The notes under the pieces are model-generated. The model worked only from the letters and a program-made list of their open reading frames with translations, made no database searches and had not been told where the DNA came from. A stretch of 10,300 bases of DNA from Deltaproteobacteria bacterium (GTDB taxonomy: Bacteria > Myxococcota > B64-G9), in NCBI GenBank assembly GCA_030591745.1, contig JAUVAM010000059.1, positions 1 through 10,300 of the forward strand, read 5' to 3'. Shown here one piece after another: positions 1 through 7,120 of the stretch (position 1 is the stretch's first letter; each line of letters begins with the position of its first letter). The translations under genes and the position numbers were made by a program.

Positions 1-1
1 C

Positions 2-676
2 TGCGACGGCACCAGCGACGAGGGCTTCGGCCTGGGCCTGGCCTGCAGTGGGGAAGGCGAATGCGGCACGGGCCAGTTCGAATGCGCCGATGACACGCAC
101 ACACGCTGCGACGTCATGCCTGGCGGCAGCATGGATCGCTCCAGCACCGAGGCCTGCGACGGCCTGGACAATGACTGCGACGGCCTGACCGACGAAGGCA
201 TGGAAGCCGACTCGGTGGCGGATTCTTGCGGGCTTGCCGAAAACCTGGGCGGCCTGCCGGACGACGGATCCTCCGTCACCATCACCGGCAACCTGTGGCC
301 ACCGGGTGACGCGGATTGGTACCAAATCGCGGCCACCGACAACCTGAATGAGGACTTAGAAGACCTCTGTGACAACTTCCACTTCCGCATTCGATTTTCC
401 GCCAACCCGGACAATGTGGTCTTCGACGTCTACGTGGACAGCTGCGACGGCGTCAACGTGGACTGCTTGGACGACAACGAGTACGATTTCGCTTACGACG
501 ATCGCTGGCTCTTGTCGGGCCAAGAACCTCGCGGCCAATGCCCTTGCGCCCCCGAGCCCATTTTCGAGCACAACGTTTGCTCGAAAGAAGACCGGGTCTT
601 CTTCATCAAAGTCCACGCCCGCACCGATGCCACACCCTCCTGCCAGAACTACCGCTTGATTCTATCCAACGGATGA
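2..676 (+). CDS. MopE-like Cys/Asp-motif secreted protein, 5' partial
   Basis: The reading frame is open from base 2 to the TGA at 674-676, giving 224 visible residues; the true start lies upstream of the window. Visible residues 1-8 (CDGTSDEG) are the tail of one motif. Residues 52-66 hold a full CDGLDNDCDGLTDEG motif, with about 58 residues and paired cysteines between the two. This motif is the hallmark of the MopE-like putative metal-binding repeat found in secreted proteins of Myxococcota and relatives, with Asp/Asn residues as likely Ca2+ or metal ligands. Residues about 85-222 form a separate domain rich in predicted beta strands, containing TITGNLWPPGDADWYQI, which resembles the start of pre-peptidase C-terminal (PPC)-type domains, plus six or more cysteines. 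The protein is probably exported and disulphide-bonded. Its export signal is not in the window and its function is unknown. An internal ATG at 116 is not the start, because the motif chemistry continues upstream of it. Confidence 0.85.
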   Translation, partial: CDGTSDEGFGLGLACSGEGECGTGQFECADDTHTRCDVMPGGSMDRSSTEACDGLDNDCDGLTDEGMEADSVADSCGLAENLGGLPDDGSSVTITGNLWPPGDADWYQIAATDNLNEDLEDLCDNFHFRIRFSANPDNVVFDVYVDSCDGVNVDCLDDNEYDFAYDDRWLLSGQEPRGQCPCAPEPIFEHNVCSKEDRVFFIKVHARTDATPSCQNYRLILSNG

Positions 677-752
677 TGCAATCCTCGGGCGGCACCTTCG
701 TTTTGTGCATCGACACTTGTTTCTTGAATCAACTGAGGAGCAAAGAAAATCC

Positions 753-2429
753 ATGACAGCATTCATCCGCGCGACTTACACATCGCTGATCTTGGCAGCC
801 CTCTTTTTGGCCTGCACACCGGCAAACGACGGTCAGCTGGTGCTGAAAATTTACATGCCCGAATCGGCCCATGCCGACCTGCGCACCAATCCGCCGAACA
901 CGGACGGCTCTGCGCCATCGGACATCACCGACTACCGCATCTGCGTCTACGCCGAGGACATGGGTTCGAGAAAGTGTGAAAACTACAACGTGGCCGACCA
1001 TCCAGGCGGTGCCAAGCTTGGCGGGCTAAAACCCGGTGAAGACCGCCGGGTCACCTTTCGGGGCTACGACAACGAAAGCAAGGACGTACGCTGGGCAGGC
1101 CAGGTCACGGGCGTGACCGTGGCGGCCGAAGCCACCACACCCATCAGCATGTTCATCTCGGTGGCCTCGGACTTCACCGAGGTGGGCAATGAGATGAGCA
1201 CCCACCGGGTCTTCCACACGGCCACACTCCTGGATGATGGCCGCGTGATGCTGGTGGGTGGATTCACCGACATAAATCACAATGTCTTGGACGACCATCA
1301 CACCCTGACGGCCACCAGCGCCATTGAGATTTACAATCCGCGCACCGGGCAATTCGACCCACCGGGCGGCCTCAGCCTGAACCGGCCCCGTGCCCTGCAT
1401 ACAGCCACCAGGTTGGATGACGGCAAGGTGCTCATCGTCGGCGGCGTCAGCTCAGCTCGGTGGATGGTGGGATTTCCCGGCGGCATCGCCCCGGTCCTCA
1501 ATCTGACGGGTTCAGCAGGCGATCTGGCTGCATCCACCGCCGAGCTCATCGATCCCAGTCGCGCTTCGGTGCAAGATCTTGACCTGACCCCCACGCCGGG
1601 CCGAGCCATGCATCAGGCCCTGCTTTACTCGGGTGGCGAGGTCGCCTTGTTGGGCGGGTTGAATCCGGAGACCAACACCTCCATGCGGGAGATCTCCATC
1701 TTCGACGGCGTGGGCTTTTACACTTCAGACGTCGAGCTGGCCGCTGGCCGGGAAGGCATGGCCTCCGTCCCATTCGGCCGCAACACCGATCTGGTCTTCG
1801 GCGGCAATCACGCCCTGGGCACATCACCAGGACCTTACGCCGAGGTCATCGTGGACCAGGATGGCGACGATCCTTTCAGCCGCATCTTAAACCTGGGCTC
1901 GGAAGGTGACCCGGTCTTCTACTCTGCCGGTGCGGCCCTGGACGACCGCACCGTGCTGATCTGTGGAGGGATGATCGTCGATGACAGCTACCGACCGGGT
2001 CAAATCCAACCCGAAATCAAGAACAAGTTCTACTTGGTGGACCTGACGGCCAACCAAGAGTCCATCACCGCCCCGACAGCCGGCATGGTCTTTCAACGGG
2101 CCTTCCACACCGCATCCGGCATCACCAACGAAGCAGGGGAAGTCACGGAAGTGGTGGTCACAGGCGGCGTAACTCGTTTCGACGTCACCATCAATCAATG
2201 GATACCCAGCAACGTGGTGGAGTTCTTCAACCCGGAAACCTTCGAGTTCGATCGACGCGAGATCAACAACTCGCGAGTGGAGTTCAATCTGGCCAGGGCG
2301 GGTCACCGGGCCACGCCATTGGATGATGGATGCATTTTGTTCACCGGCGGCTTCACCGATGACCAGAGCGGCCTGGGCATTTCCGCCAGCGCCGAACTCT
2401 ACAACCCCGCTTCTCGCGACTTGGAATAG
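753..2429 (+). CDS. Kelch-like beta-propeller lipoprotein
   Basis: A 558-residue protein. The start at ATG 753 is chosen because it gives a lipoprotein signal peptide: a short charged n-region, a hydrophobic core and lipobox LFLAC with Cys21. The open frame extends back to 705, but that would add a polar 16-residue leader. A GAGGAG sits at 735-740, 12 nt upstream, slightly far. Residues about 25-135 look like a beta-sandwich. Residues about 150-558 carry seven Kelch-type units, each with a hydrophobic strand ending in Gly-Gly (169-170, 230-231, 301-302, 350-351, 405-406, 471-472, 532-533). Several are preceded by HTAT-LDDG and followed by an AEL-NP strand, for example FHTATLLDDGRVMLVGG. Seven units fit a closed seven-bladed propeller like galactose oxidase, but no oxidase active site is evident. 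The family acts mostly in protein or glycan binding. It is probably anchored in the outer membrane. It lies 76 nt after the MopE-like gene and may be co-transcribed with it. The ligand is unknown. Confidence 0.88.
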   Translation: MTAFIRATYTSLILAALFLACTPANDGQLVLKIYMPESAHADLRTNPPNTDGSAPSDITDYRICVYAEDMGSRKCENYNVADHPGGAKLGGLKPGEDRRVTFRGYDNESKDVRWAGQVTGVTVAAEATTPISMFISVASDFTEVGNEMSTHRVFHTATLLDDGRVMLVGGFTDINHNVLDDHHTLTATSAIEIYNPRTGQFDPPGGLSLNRPRALHTATRLDDGKVLIVGGVSSARWMVGFPGGIAPVLNLTGSAGDLAASTAELIDPSRASVQDLDLTPTPGRAMHQALLYSGGEVALLGGLNPETNTSMREISIFDGVGFYTSDVELAAGREGMASVPFGRNTDLVFGGNHALGTSPGPYAEVIVDQDGDDPFSRILNLGSEGDPVFYSAGAALDDRTVLICGGMIVDDSYRPGQIQPEIKNKFYLVDLTANQESITAPTAGMVFQRAFHTASGITNEAGEVTEVVVTGGVTRFDVTINQWIPSNVVEFFNPETFEFDRREINNSRVEFNLARAGHRATPLDDGCILFTGGFTDDQSGLGISASAELYNPASRDLE

Positions 2430-2431
2430 GC

Positions 2432-4423
2432 TTACCTGCCCCTCAGGATCAACTCGACTCGCTTGGGTTCCCCTGGCGCGGGACAGGCCATTTGCACCAC
2501 AAGTTTGCCGGGGGTTGTGCCGACGACCTTGCCACAACGTCGACCGATCATGTCGCCCAAGCTCACAACGTGAACGTTGCCCAGGGGATCCTCCACCAGG
2601 GCCAATGCCTGACCACCCACAAAATGCAGGGTGCCGGCCAGCCTCAGGCGCGCCAAAGAGAACTGAGCCGGGTCAAAGGAGCGAAGCATGACCTCTGTTG
2701 TCCGCCCGGGCCCCATCCTCTGGCGCTCACCGTGCTCATCTTTGAGCAACAAGCCATGAGCCGTAACAGCCCGCAACTCACGCCCATCGGCCAGGCGGTC
2801 CCCCTTGCTCAACCAGCGCCATGCAGATGCTTCCCGCAACAACGCACGGGACGATTTAGGTCCCTTTCGTAAAATGGCACCCAAACTCGCTCCGGACTTC
2901 ACGGCCTTCCCCGACACCAAGGCCGGTATCGAAGTCGCACAGGATTTGCTTTGCCCGGCGCGCGGCCGCAAAGCCGACTTGCCATTGGGACCGGAAACGA
3001 GTTCCAGATCAGCCGTCGCCATCAAAGCCTGCCGCAAGATCTCCGACCCCACGGAGCCGCTCACGCCCTGAATCTTTCGCTCAGCGCCCGTGCAAAGCAA
3101 GGCATCCTGTTCCAACAAGGGCAGCAAGAGCATGCCCACCGGGGCCCCGGCCACCGCCAAGGAAGTCTTGTCCGTTTTCGAATCCAAGACCGCCGTCTCG
3201 CGAGGTCGCGCCAAGGGGGTCGGCGCCATCAAGCGGTCCTCGGCAAAAAACGCCAGACGCAAGCCCTGGGCCCAAGCCAGCAAGGAGGTGACTTGCTTTG
3301 CGCTCCGCTCTCTCAATGCGACCGTCATGGAAAACGGCATGGAGGCGGCCAACCAATGAACCCCACTGCCCGCCGTAGCCAGAGTCCAGAGCCATGCGGC
3401 ATCCACGGCCTTCATTCGCATATCAAGGGGCCGGGTGGCCGTCGAACGCGCCAGGCCCGGCCCGGGCTTGCCCTCAAGCGTTTGGGCCACCACCCAAACA
3501 CGATCCTCTTCTTTGGCCTGCAAACCCAGCCGCTCGGCCACCAGGGGGATCAAGTCTGCCGGTCGTTGAGCCGGCAGGTGTCCGTTCAGACGCTGCAAAT
3601 CGCGGGGCAAGGCCGCCACCAGTTCCCGACCCGCCAGTTTGACCGCGGCCAACATCGTGGTCGCCACATCCAAATCCTTGGCGTGCAGGCCCAAAGGCGC
3701 CAATTTCTCAGGCAGGGCTTGCACCCAAACAGCCTTGGCGTGCAGGCGAGGCGGATGGGGCAATGTCTTCAAGATGGCCCCCACCTTGTTCACCCAGGAA
3801 CTACGCACCACCTTGTCCAGAGCATAGCCCTTGGGCTTGAGCAAACCCTTGGACCATTCCAGGCGCTCGATGAAAACCAACTCGGTTTCAAACATTTGAG
3901 ACAGAACACCCAGGCTGGCCTTGGCCCCCGGATCCAACTGTCCTCCCAACCAGAGCAGGTTGGTCTCAAGCTTCCTTAGCTGCTCTTTGGATGCGCCCTG
4001 CTCATGGTGACCTGGGCTCAACGACCACAGATGCAAACAAAGACGCAGGCTTCGTCCCCGCCAATCGGCTCGCATGGCAGGGGTGGGCGCATAGCGCAGG
4101 TCCGCGGCCTGGCTCAGCCAGTCCAAAACCGACGCGGCACCTCCCTCCAGGCAAACCTCGCGACGCCAGAGCTCCAAACCCACCAACATGCGCCGCTCCG
4201 TCTCGCCGAGCACAACCTGCACATCGGGTCGAAGCTTGCCCAGGACCTCAGGTGGGGACTTAACAACAAGGTTCTCCTGCAAGCTTTCCAGGCGAGCCTT
4301 GAGCAGGTCAAGCTCCAGATCTTCGGCGGCCCGAAGCTCGAAAGAAAAGGCCAAGACAGAGCCAAAAACCAAAAACTGAATCACTTGTATAAAATGGGAA
4401 TGAAGGCGTCTCATGTCGGCCAT
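2432..4423 (-). CDS. Exported protein with secretin N0/STN-like units and a PilP-like C-terminus
   Basis: A 663-residue protein from the ATG at 4423; the ATG at 4414 (660 aa) is equally possible. The frame stays open to 4651, but that part lies over xseA. Residues 11-28 are hydrophobic after an Arg pair, so this is a signal peptide or membrane anchor. A short charged helix follows (34-52). Residues about 250-313, 331-400 and 421-486 each resemble the secretin N0/STN fold: a strand, a helix, then a second strand-helix ending in a GL- or L-rich strand (for example VTSLLAWAQGLRLAFFAED). Residues 538-574 (KGDRL-GREL----HGLLLKDEHGER) resemble the GspC homology region. Residues 583-645 (LAGTLHFVGGQALALVEDP, then VVSLGDMIGRRCGKVV) resemble the PilP beta-domain that docks on the PilQ secretin. 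An alignment component of a type IV pilus or type II secretion-like machine is plausible, but no partner genes are nearby. The fold assignments are by eye. The gene converges on the Kelch gene with a 2-nt gap. Confidence 0.8.
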   Translation of the reverse strand: MADMRRLHSHFIQVIQFLVFGSVLAFSFELRAAEDLELDLLKARLESLQENLVVKSPPEVLGKLRPDVQVVLGETERRMLVGLELWRREVCLEGGAASVLDWLSQAADLRYAPTPAMRADWRGRSLRLCLHLWSLSPGHHEQGASKEQLRKLETNLLWLGGQLDPGAKASLGVLSQMFETELVFIERLEWSKGLLKPKGYALDKVVRSSWVNKVGAILKTLPHPPRLHAKAVWVQALPEKLAPLGLHAKDLDVATTMLAAVKLAGRELVAALPRDLQRLNGHLPAQRPADLIPLVAERLGLQAKEEDRVWVVAQTLEGKPGPGLARSTATRPLDMRMKAVDAAWLWTLATAGSGVHWLAASMPFSMTVALRERSAKQVTSLLAWAQGLRLAFFAEDRLMAPTPLARPRETAVLDSKTDKTSLAVAGAPVGMLLLPLLEQDALLCTGAERKIQGVSGSVGSEILRQALMATADLELVSGPNGKSALRPRAGQSKSCATSIPALVSGKAVKSGASLGAILRKGPKSSRALLREASAWRWLSKGDRLADGRELRAVTAHGLLLKDEHGERQRMGPGRTTEVMLRSFDPAQFSLARLRLAGTLHFVGGQALALVEDPLGNVHVVSLGDMIGRRCGKVVGTTPGKLVVQMACPAPGEPKRVELILRGR

Positions 4424-4457
4424 ACCCTGGGCCCTCGGGCCATTCATGTCAAGGCAC

Positions 4458-4486
4458 TTGAGTCGCAGCGACGGCCAAGCTACCCT
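4458..4486 (+). promoter_or_regulatory. Weak sigma70-like promoter candidate for xseA operon
   Basis: TTGAGT at 4458-4463 and TACCCT at 4481-4486 are separated by 17 bp in the divergent spacer. They match the consensus at 4/6 and 3/6 positions. Transcription would begin near 4493, giving a leader of about 50 nt to the preferred xseA start at 4545 and excluding the ATGs further upstream. The match is weak and could be chance. Confidence 0.25.
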
Positions 4487-4496
4487 GCCGATTGGC

Positions 4497-4532
4497 ATGG
4501 ACGAAAAGAAAAACATGAACGAAAAGAAGAAC
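4497..4532 (+). repeat. Two 18-bp near-identical tandem units at the xseA 5' end
   Basis: Unit 1 (4497-4514) is atggacgaaaagaaaaac and unit 2 (4515-4532) is atgaacgaaaagaagaac, with two mismatches. Each begins with an ATG in frame with xseA and would encode MDEKKN/MNEKKN. The repeat lies upstream of the preferred start at 4545, so it may be either leader or a Lys-rich N-terminal extension. Confidence 0.75.
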
Positions 4533-4544
4533 AACAGAACCACG

Positions 4545-5933
4545 ATGGATCTTTTCGCGCCCAGCCGTCGCGCCGCCCAGCCCTTAGCCGCCCAGCCCCC
4601 AGCCGCAGAGCCCTTAAGCGTGTCCGAGCTTTGCAGGCGCATCCGCGGCACGCTGGAGCAAAGCTATAGGCAAGTTCGGGTTCGAGGCGAAATCGCCGAC
4701 TCCACCCTGGCCCGCTCCGGACACCTCTATTTCTCTCTGGCCGATGACAAAGCCAGCCTGCCGGCGGTCATGTTCCGCTCGGCCTTATCCAAAAGCCTCA
4801 TGGGCACCCCGGAGGAGGGAGAAAAAGTCGAATGCCTGGGCCGCCTGACCCTCTATGAACCCCGAGGCCGCACCCAGCTGGTGGTGGACAGCATGACGCC
4901 TTTGGGGGAAGGCGCCCTCGCCATCAAGCTGGCCCGGCTCAAGGCTCGGCTTGCCGAAGAGGGACTCTTTGACCCGGATCGCAAGCGACCCCTTCCCTTC
5001 CTGCCCCGATGCATCGGGGTGGTGACCAGCCCCACCGGTGCCGCCATCCGCGACATCCTTCAGGTCTTGGGTCGACGCTTTCCTTCAGTACCCGTGCTCG
5101 TCTTTCCATGCCTGGTGCAAGGAGAACTGGCGGCAGAGCAAATCGTCTTGGGTCTGGAACGCTTGGGGCAATCGGGCCGTTGCGATGTACTCATCGTGGG
5201 CCGAGGCGGCGGTTCGGCCGAAGATTTATGGGCCTTCAACGAAGAGCCCGTGGTCCGAGCCGTGGCGGCCTGCCCGGTGCCGGTGATTTCGGCGGTGGGC
5301 CACGAGGTCGACCTGGTCTTAAGCGATTTGGCCGCTGATCTTCGTGCGCCCACGCCTTCGGCAGCCGCCGAACTGGTGGTGCCGGACCGAGCTGAACTGA
5401 GCCACGACCTGCGCAAACGACAAGAGGCTCTCTGGCGCGCCTCCCGACTGCAGCTGAGCGAATCTCGCCGGAATCTAATGGCTCTGACCCGCCGCATGCG
5501 GGATCCCCGCCTTGTGCTGGCCACCCAGCGGCAACGCCTGGACGAAGCCCTGCGCCGGCTGCAAGACGCGACCGAAGAAGGGATGCGACAGGGACGTCGG
5601 GCGCTCAACGAAGCCAGGGTGCGCTTGGCGGCCTTTGAACCCAGGGCACGACTTCGGGCCGATCGACAGCGACTGGAGTCACTGCAAAAGCGCCTGGTCC
5701 GTACCTGGCGCAATCGCTCGGCACATCGGCAACAAGAAATTCAGGCCCGACAAAAAACCCTGGGCAACTTGAACCCCTTGGCTGTGTTGGACCGCGGCTA
5801 CAGTTTGGTCCAGACCCAAGACGGCACCCTGATACGGGATGCGGTCGAACTGCAACCCGGCCAATTGCTGAACCTGCACTTTGCGCGAGGCCAAGCACGG
5901 GCACGGGTAGAAAACGATAAAAAAGAAGAATGA
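4545..5933 (+). CDS. xseA: Exodeoxyribonuclease VII large subunit
   Basis: Catalytic subunit of exonuclease VII, which degrades single-stranded DNA in both directions to oligonucleotides, in a complex with several XseB copies in the cytoplasm. From ATG 4545 it is 462 residues, close to the 456 of E. coli XseA. The N-terminal OB-fold starts at SVSELCRRIRGTLE (25-38), followed by VRGEIAD-----SGHLYFSLAD and LYEPRG. The catalytic domain holds IGVVTSPTGAAIRDIL (157-172), VLIVGRGGGS (215-224), EDLWAFNE (226-233), SAVGHEVD (249-256) and RAPTPSAAAE (267-276), all near-identical to the family. A long coiled coil follows, then the VLDRGYSLV tail. Start choice: MDLFAP directly precedes the fold, but ATGs at 4497 and 4515 are in frame, and ATG 4413 has the better Shine-Dalgarno (GAAGG, 6-nt spacer). 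That ATG would overlap the divergent gene and add a non-conserved leader. Residues 10-24 are a three-unit repeat. First gene of the xseA-xseB-ispA operon. Confidence 0.97.
   Translation: MDLFAPSRRAAQPLAAQPPAAEPLSVSELCRRIRGTLEQSYRQVRVRGEIADSTLARSGHLYFSLADDKASLPAVMFRSALSKSLMGTPEEGEKVECLGRLTLYEPRGRTQLVVDSMTPLGEGALAIKLARLKARLAEEGLFDPDRKRPLPFLPRCIGVVTSPTGAAIRDILQVLGRRFPSVPVLVFPCLVQGELAAEQIVLGLERLGQSGRCDVLIVGRGGGSAEDLWAFNEEPVVRAVAACPVPVISAVGHEVDLVLSDLAADLRAPTPSAAAELVVPDRAELSHDLRKRQEALWRASRLQLSESRRNLMALTRRMRDPRLVLATQRQRLDEALRRLQDATEEGMRQGRRALNEARVRLAAFEPRARLRADRQRLESLQKRLVRTWRNRSAHRQQEIQARQKTLGNLNPLAVLDRGYSLVQTQDGTLIRDAVELQPGQLLNLHFARGQARARVENDKKEE
4572..4616 (+). repeat. Three 15-bp tandem repeats inside xseA
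   Basis: Three consecutive 15-bp units start at 4572, 4587 and 4602 (gccgcccagccctta and variants). They encode AAQPL, AAQPP and AAEPL, just before the OB-fold of XseA. Unit length is a multiple of three, so gain or loss keeps the frame and changes only linker length. Confidence 0.85.
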
Positions 5934-5957
5934 ATCAAGCCGGCGAACCGGACCGGC

Positions 5958-5963
5958 AAGGAG
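5958..5963 (+). promoter_or_regulatory. Ribosome binding site fixing the xseB GTG start
   Basis: AAGGAG is followed by a 6-nt spacer and GTG at 5970. It supports a non-ATG start that gives a full-length XseB. Confidence 0.8.
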
Positions 5964-5969
5964 CAATTC

Positions 5970-6218
5970 GTGAGCGAAAAACCAAAAAAGACCGACGACA
6001 AAAAGCGCTCCTTCGAGGAAATGATGGAGCGCTTAGACGACATCGCGGGCCGACTCGAAAGCGGAGAATCAAGCCTTGAGGAATCCATCGCCTTGTTTGA
6101 AGAGGGCATGCAACTTGCCAAAACCGGCATGGAGCGCTTAGACGACGCGGAGCGCCGGGTGCGCATCTTAGTCGATGCCGTCGACGGTGAACGCGAAGAG
6201 GACTTCGACAGCCCATGA
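5970..6218 (+). CDS. xseB: Exodeoxyribonuclease VII small subunit
   Basis: An 82-residue accessory subunit of exonuclease VII. Several copies bind the XseA coiled coil and are needed for activity. The sequence matches the family along its length: SFEEMMERLDDIAGRLESGE (14-33), then the turn and second helix SSLEESIALFEEGMQLAK, then ERLDDAERRVRILV. Together these make the expected helical hairpin. It uses a GTG start with a strong Shine-Dalgarno. It lies 36 nt after xseA, and its TGA overlaps the ispA ATG (ATGA), so translation of the two is probably coupled. The two helices share an exact 18-bp coding repeat for MERLDD (6024-6041 and 6129-6146). Confidence 0.96.
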   Translation: MSEKPKKTDDKKRSFEEMMERLDDIAGRLESGESSLEESIALFEEGMQLAKTGMERLDDAERRVRILVDAVDGEREEDFDSP

Positions 6219-7120
6219 AGCCCGACGCTTCTGATTTCGATCTGCAAAAAGCCTTGGCCGATTGGCGAAAGCTTGCGGATCAGGCATTAAGCCAAGCCCT
6301 TGACGCCATCGCGGTCACCCCGGGCTGCCCCGCCAAGCTGGCCGAGGCCATGCGCTATGCCGTCCTGGGCGGGGGCAAGCGCCTGCGCCCAGCCCTGTGC
6401 CTGGCTGCCTGTCGCGCCTGTGGCGGCGATGCATCGAAAGCCTTAGACGGCGCGGTGGCCGTCGAATTTGTCCACGCCTATTCCCTGGTGCACGACGATC
6501 TGCCGGCCATGGACGACGATGATTTCCGTCGAGGCCGACCGACCTGCCACAAAGCCTTCGGCGAAGCCCTGGCCATTCTGGCCGGAGACGCCCTGCTCAC
6601 CCATGCCTTCGAATTCGCCGCCCGCATCCAGCCGGCCCATCGCTCGGTGAGCCTCCTCGCGCAAGCGGCCGGTGCGGCCGGCATGGTGGGCGGACAGGTC
6701 GATGACGTGGACGGACAGGCCATGAGTCTGGAGGAAGTGGAATCGGTGCACCAACGCAAGACCGCCTGCATGATGGAGGCCAGCGTCGGCCTGGGGGCCC
6801 TGGCTGCAAACGCGGATGCAAAACAAACCGAAGCGCTTACAAACTATGCGACCGCCCTGGGCCTCGCCTTCCAAATCGCAGACGATGTGCTGGCTCACGA
6901 TGGGGACGCATCCGAGTTGGGCCGCCCCACGGACTCAGATCAGAAACAAGACCGGCGCACCCATCCCCGCCTGGTCGGACTTGAGGCCTCTCGTGAACGC
7001 GTGGCCGAATGCATCGATGAAGCCTTGGAAAGTCTCCGAGCTTTGGGTCCAGAGGCCCTTCCCCTCAGAGCCCTGGCCACCTTCGTCGCTCGCCGAGCCG
7101 AGGGGTCTATCGACGACTGA
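6215..7120 (+). CDS. ispA: Farnesyl diphosphate synthase-like polyprenyl synthase
   Basis: A 301-residue trans-prenyltransferase that condenses isopentenyl diphosphate with allylic diphosphates to form C15 farnesyl diphosphate for quinones and undecaprenyl carriers. Motifs: GGGKRLRPA (52-60), the first aspartate-rich motif HDDLPAMDDDDFRRGRPTCHK (D94, D95, D100) with the two-residue insertion and Tyr at -5 as in E. coli IspA, LAGDALLTHAFE, GGQVDDVDG (159-167), HQRKT (179-183) and FQIADDVLAHD (219-229). Oddities: the second aspartate-rich motif reads DDVLA rather than DDxxD, so its third Asp is missing at 227. The downstream GKSTYP-like element reads DRRTHP, replacing the usual Lys with Arg247. 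The first motif and all upstream residues are intact, so activity is likely but altered metal or IPP binding is possible. Third gene of the xse operon, overlapping xseB by 4 nt. No dxs follows, unlike in E. coli. Confidence 0.93.
   Translation: MKPDASDFDLQKALADWRKLADQALSQALDAIAVTPGCPAKLAEAMRYAVLGGGKRLRPALCLAACRACGGDASKALDGAVAVEFVHAYSLVHDDLPAMDDDDFRRGRPTCHKAFGEALAILAGDALLTHAFEFAARIQPAHRSVSLLAQAAGAAGMVGGQVDDVDGQAMSLEEVESVHQRKTACMMEASVGLGALAANADAKQTEALTNYATALGLAFQIADDVLAHDGDASELGRPTDSDQKQDRRTHPRLVGLEASRERVAECIDEALESLRALGPEALPLRALATFVARRAEGSIDD

Noticed and set aside
677..752. Terminator or promoter between the MopE-like and Kelch genes
   Set aside because: No stem-loop with a T-run and no acceptable -35/-10 pair was seen in these 76 bases.
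1887..2537. 216-residue minus-strand open frame under the Kelch gene
   Set aside because: It is antisense to clear Kelch repeats and crosses both convergent stops; it has no domain of its own.
2951..3979. 342-residue plus-strand open frame rich in Gln, Arg and Gly
   Set aside because: It lies wholly opposite the exported protein gene, has low-complexity composition and no recognisable domain, and lacks a Shine-Dalgarno.
4424..4452. Minus-strand TTGACA (4452-4447) as promoter of the exported protein gene
   Set aside because: The -35 is perfect, but no acceptable -10 lies 16-18 bp away and the transcript would start almost at the ATG.
4424..4651. Extension of the minus-strand exported protein to an ATG at 4651
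   Set aside because: It would put a Phe-rich segment, which is just the antisense of the Lys-rich xseA repeats, in front of a good signal peptide, and would overlap the xseA 5' end. Starts at 4423 or 4414 fit better.
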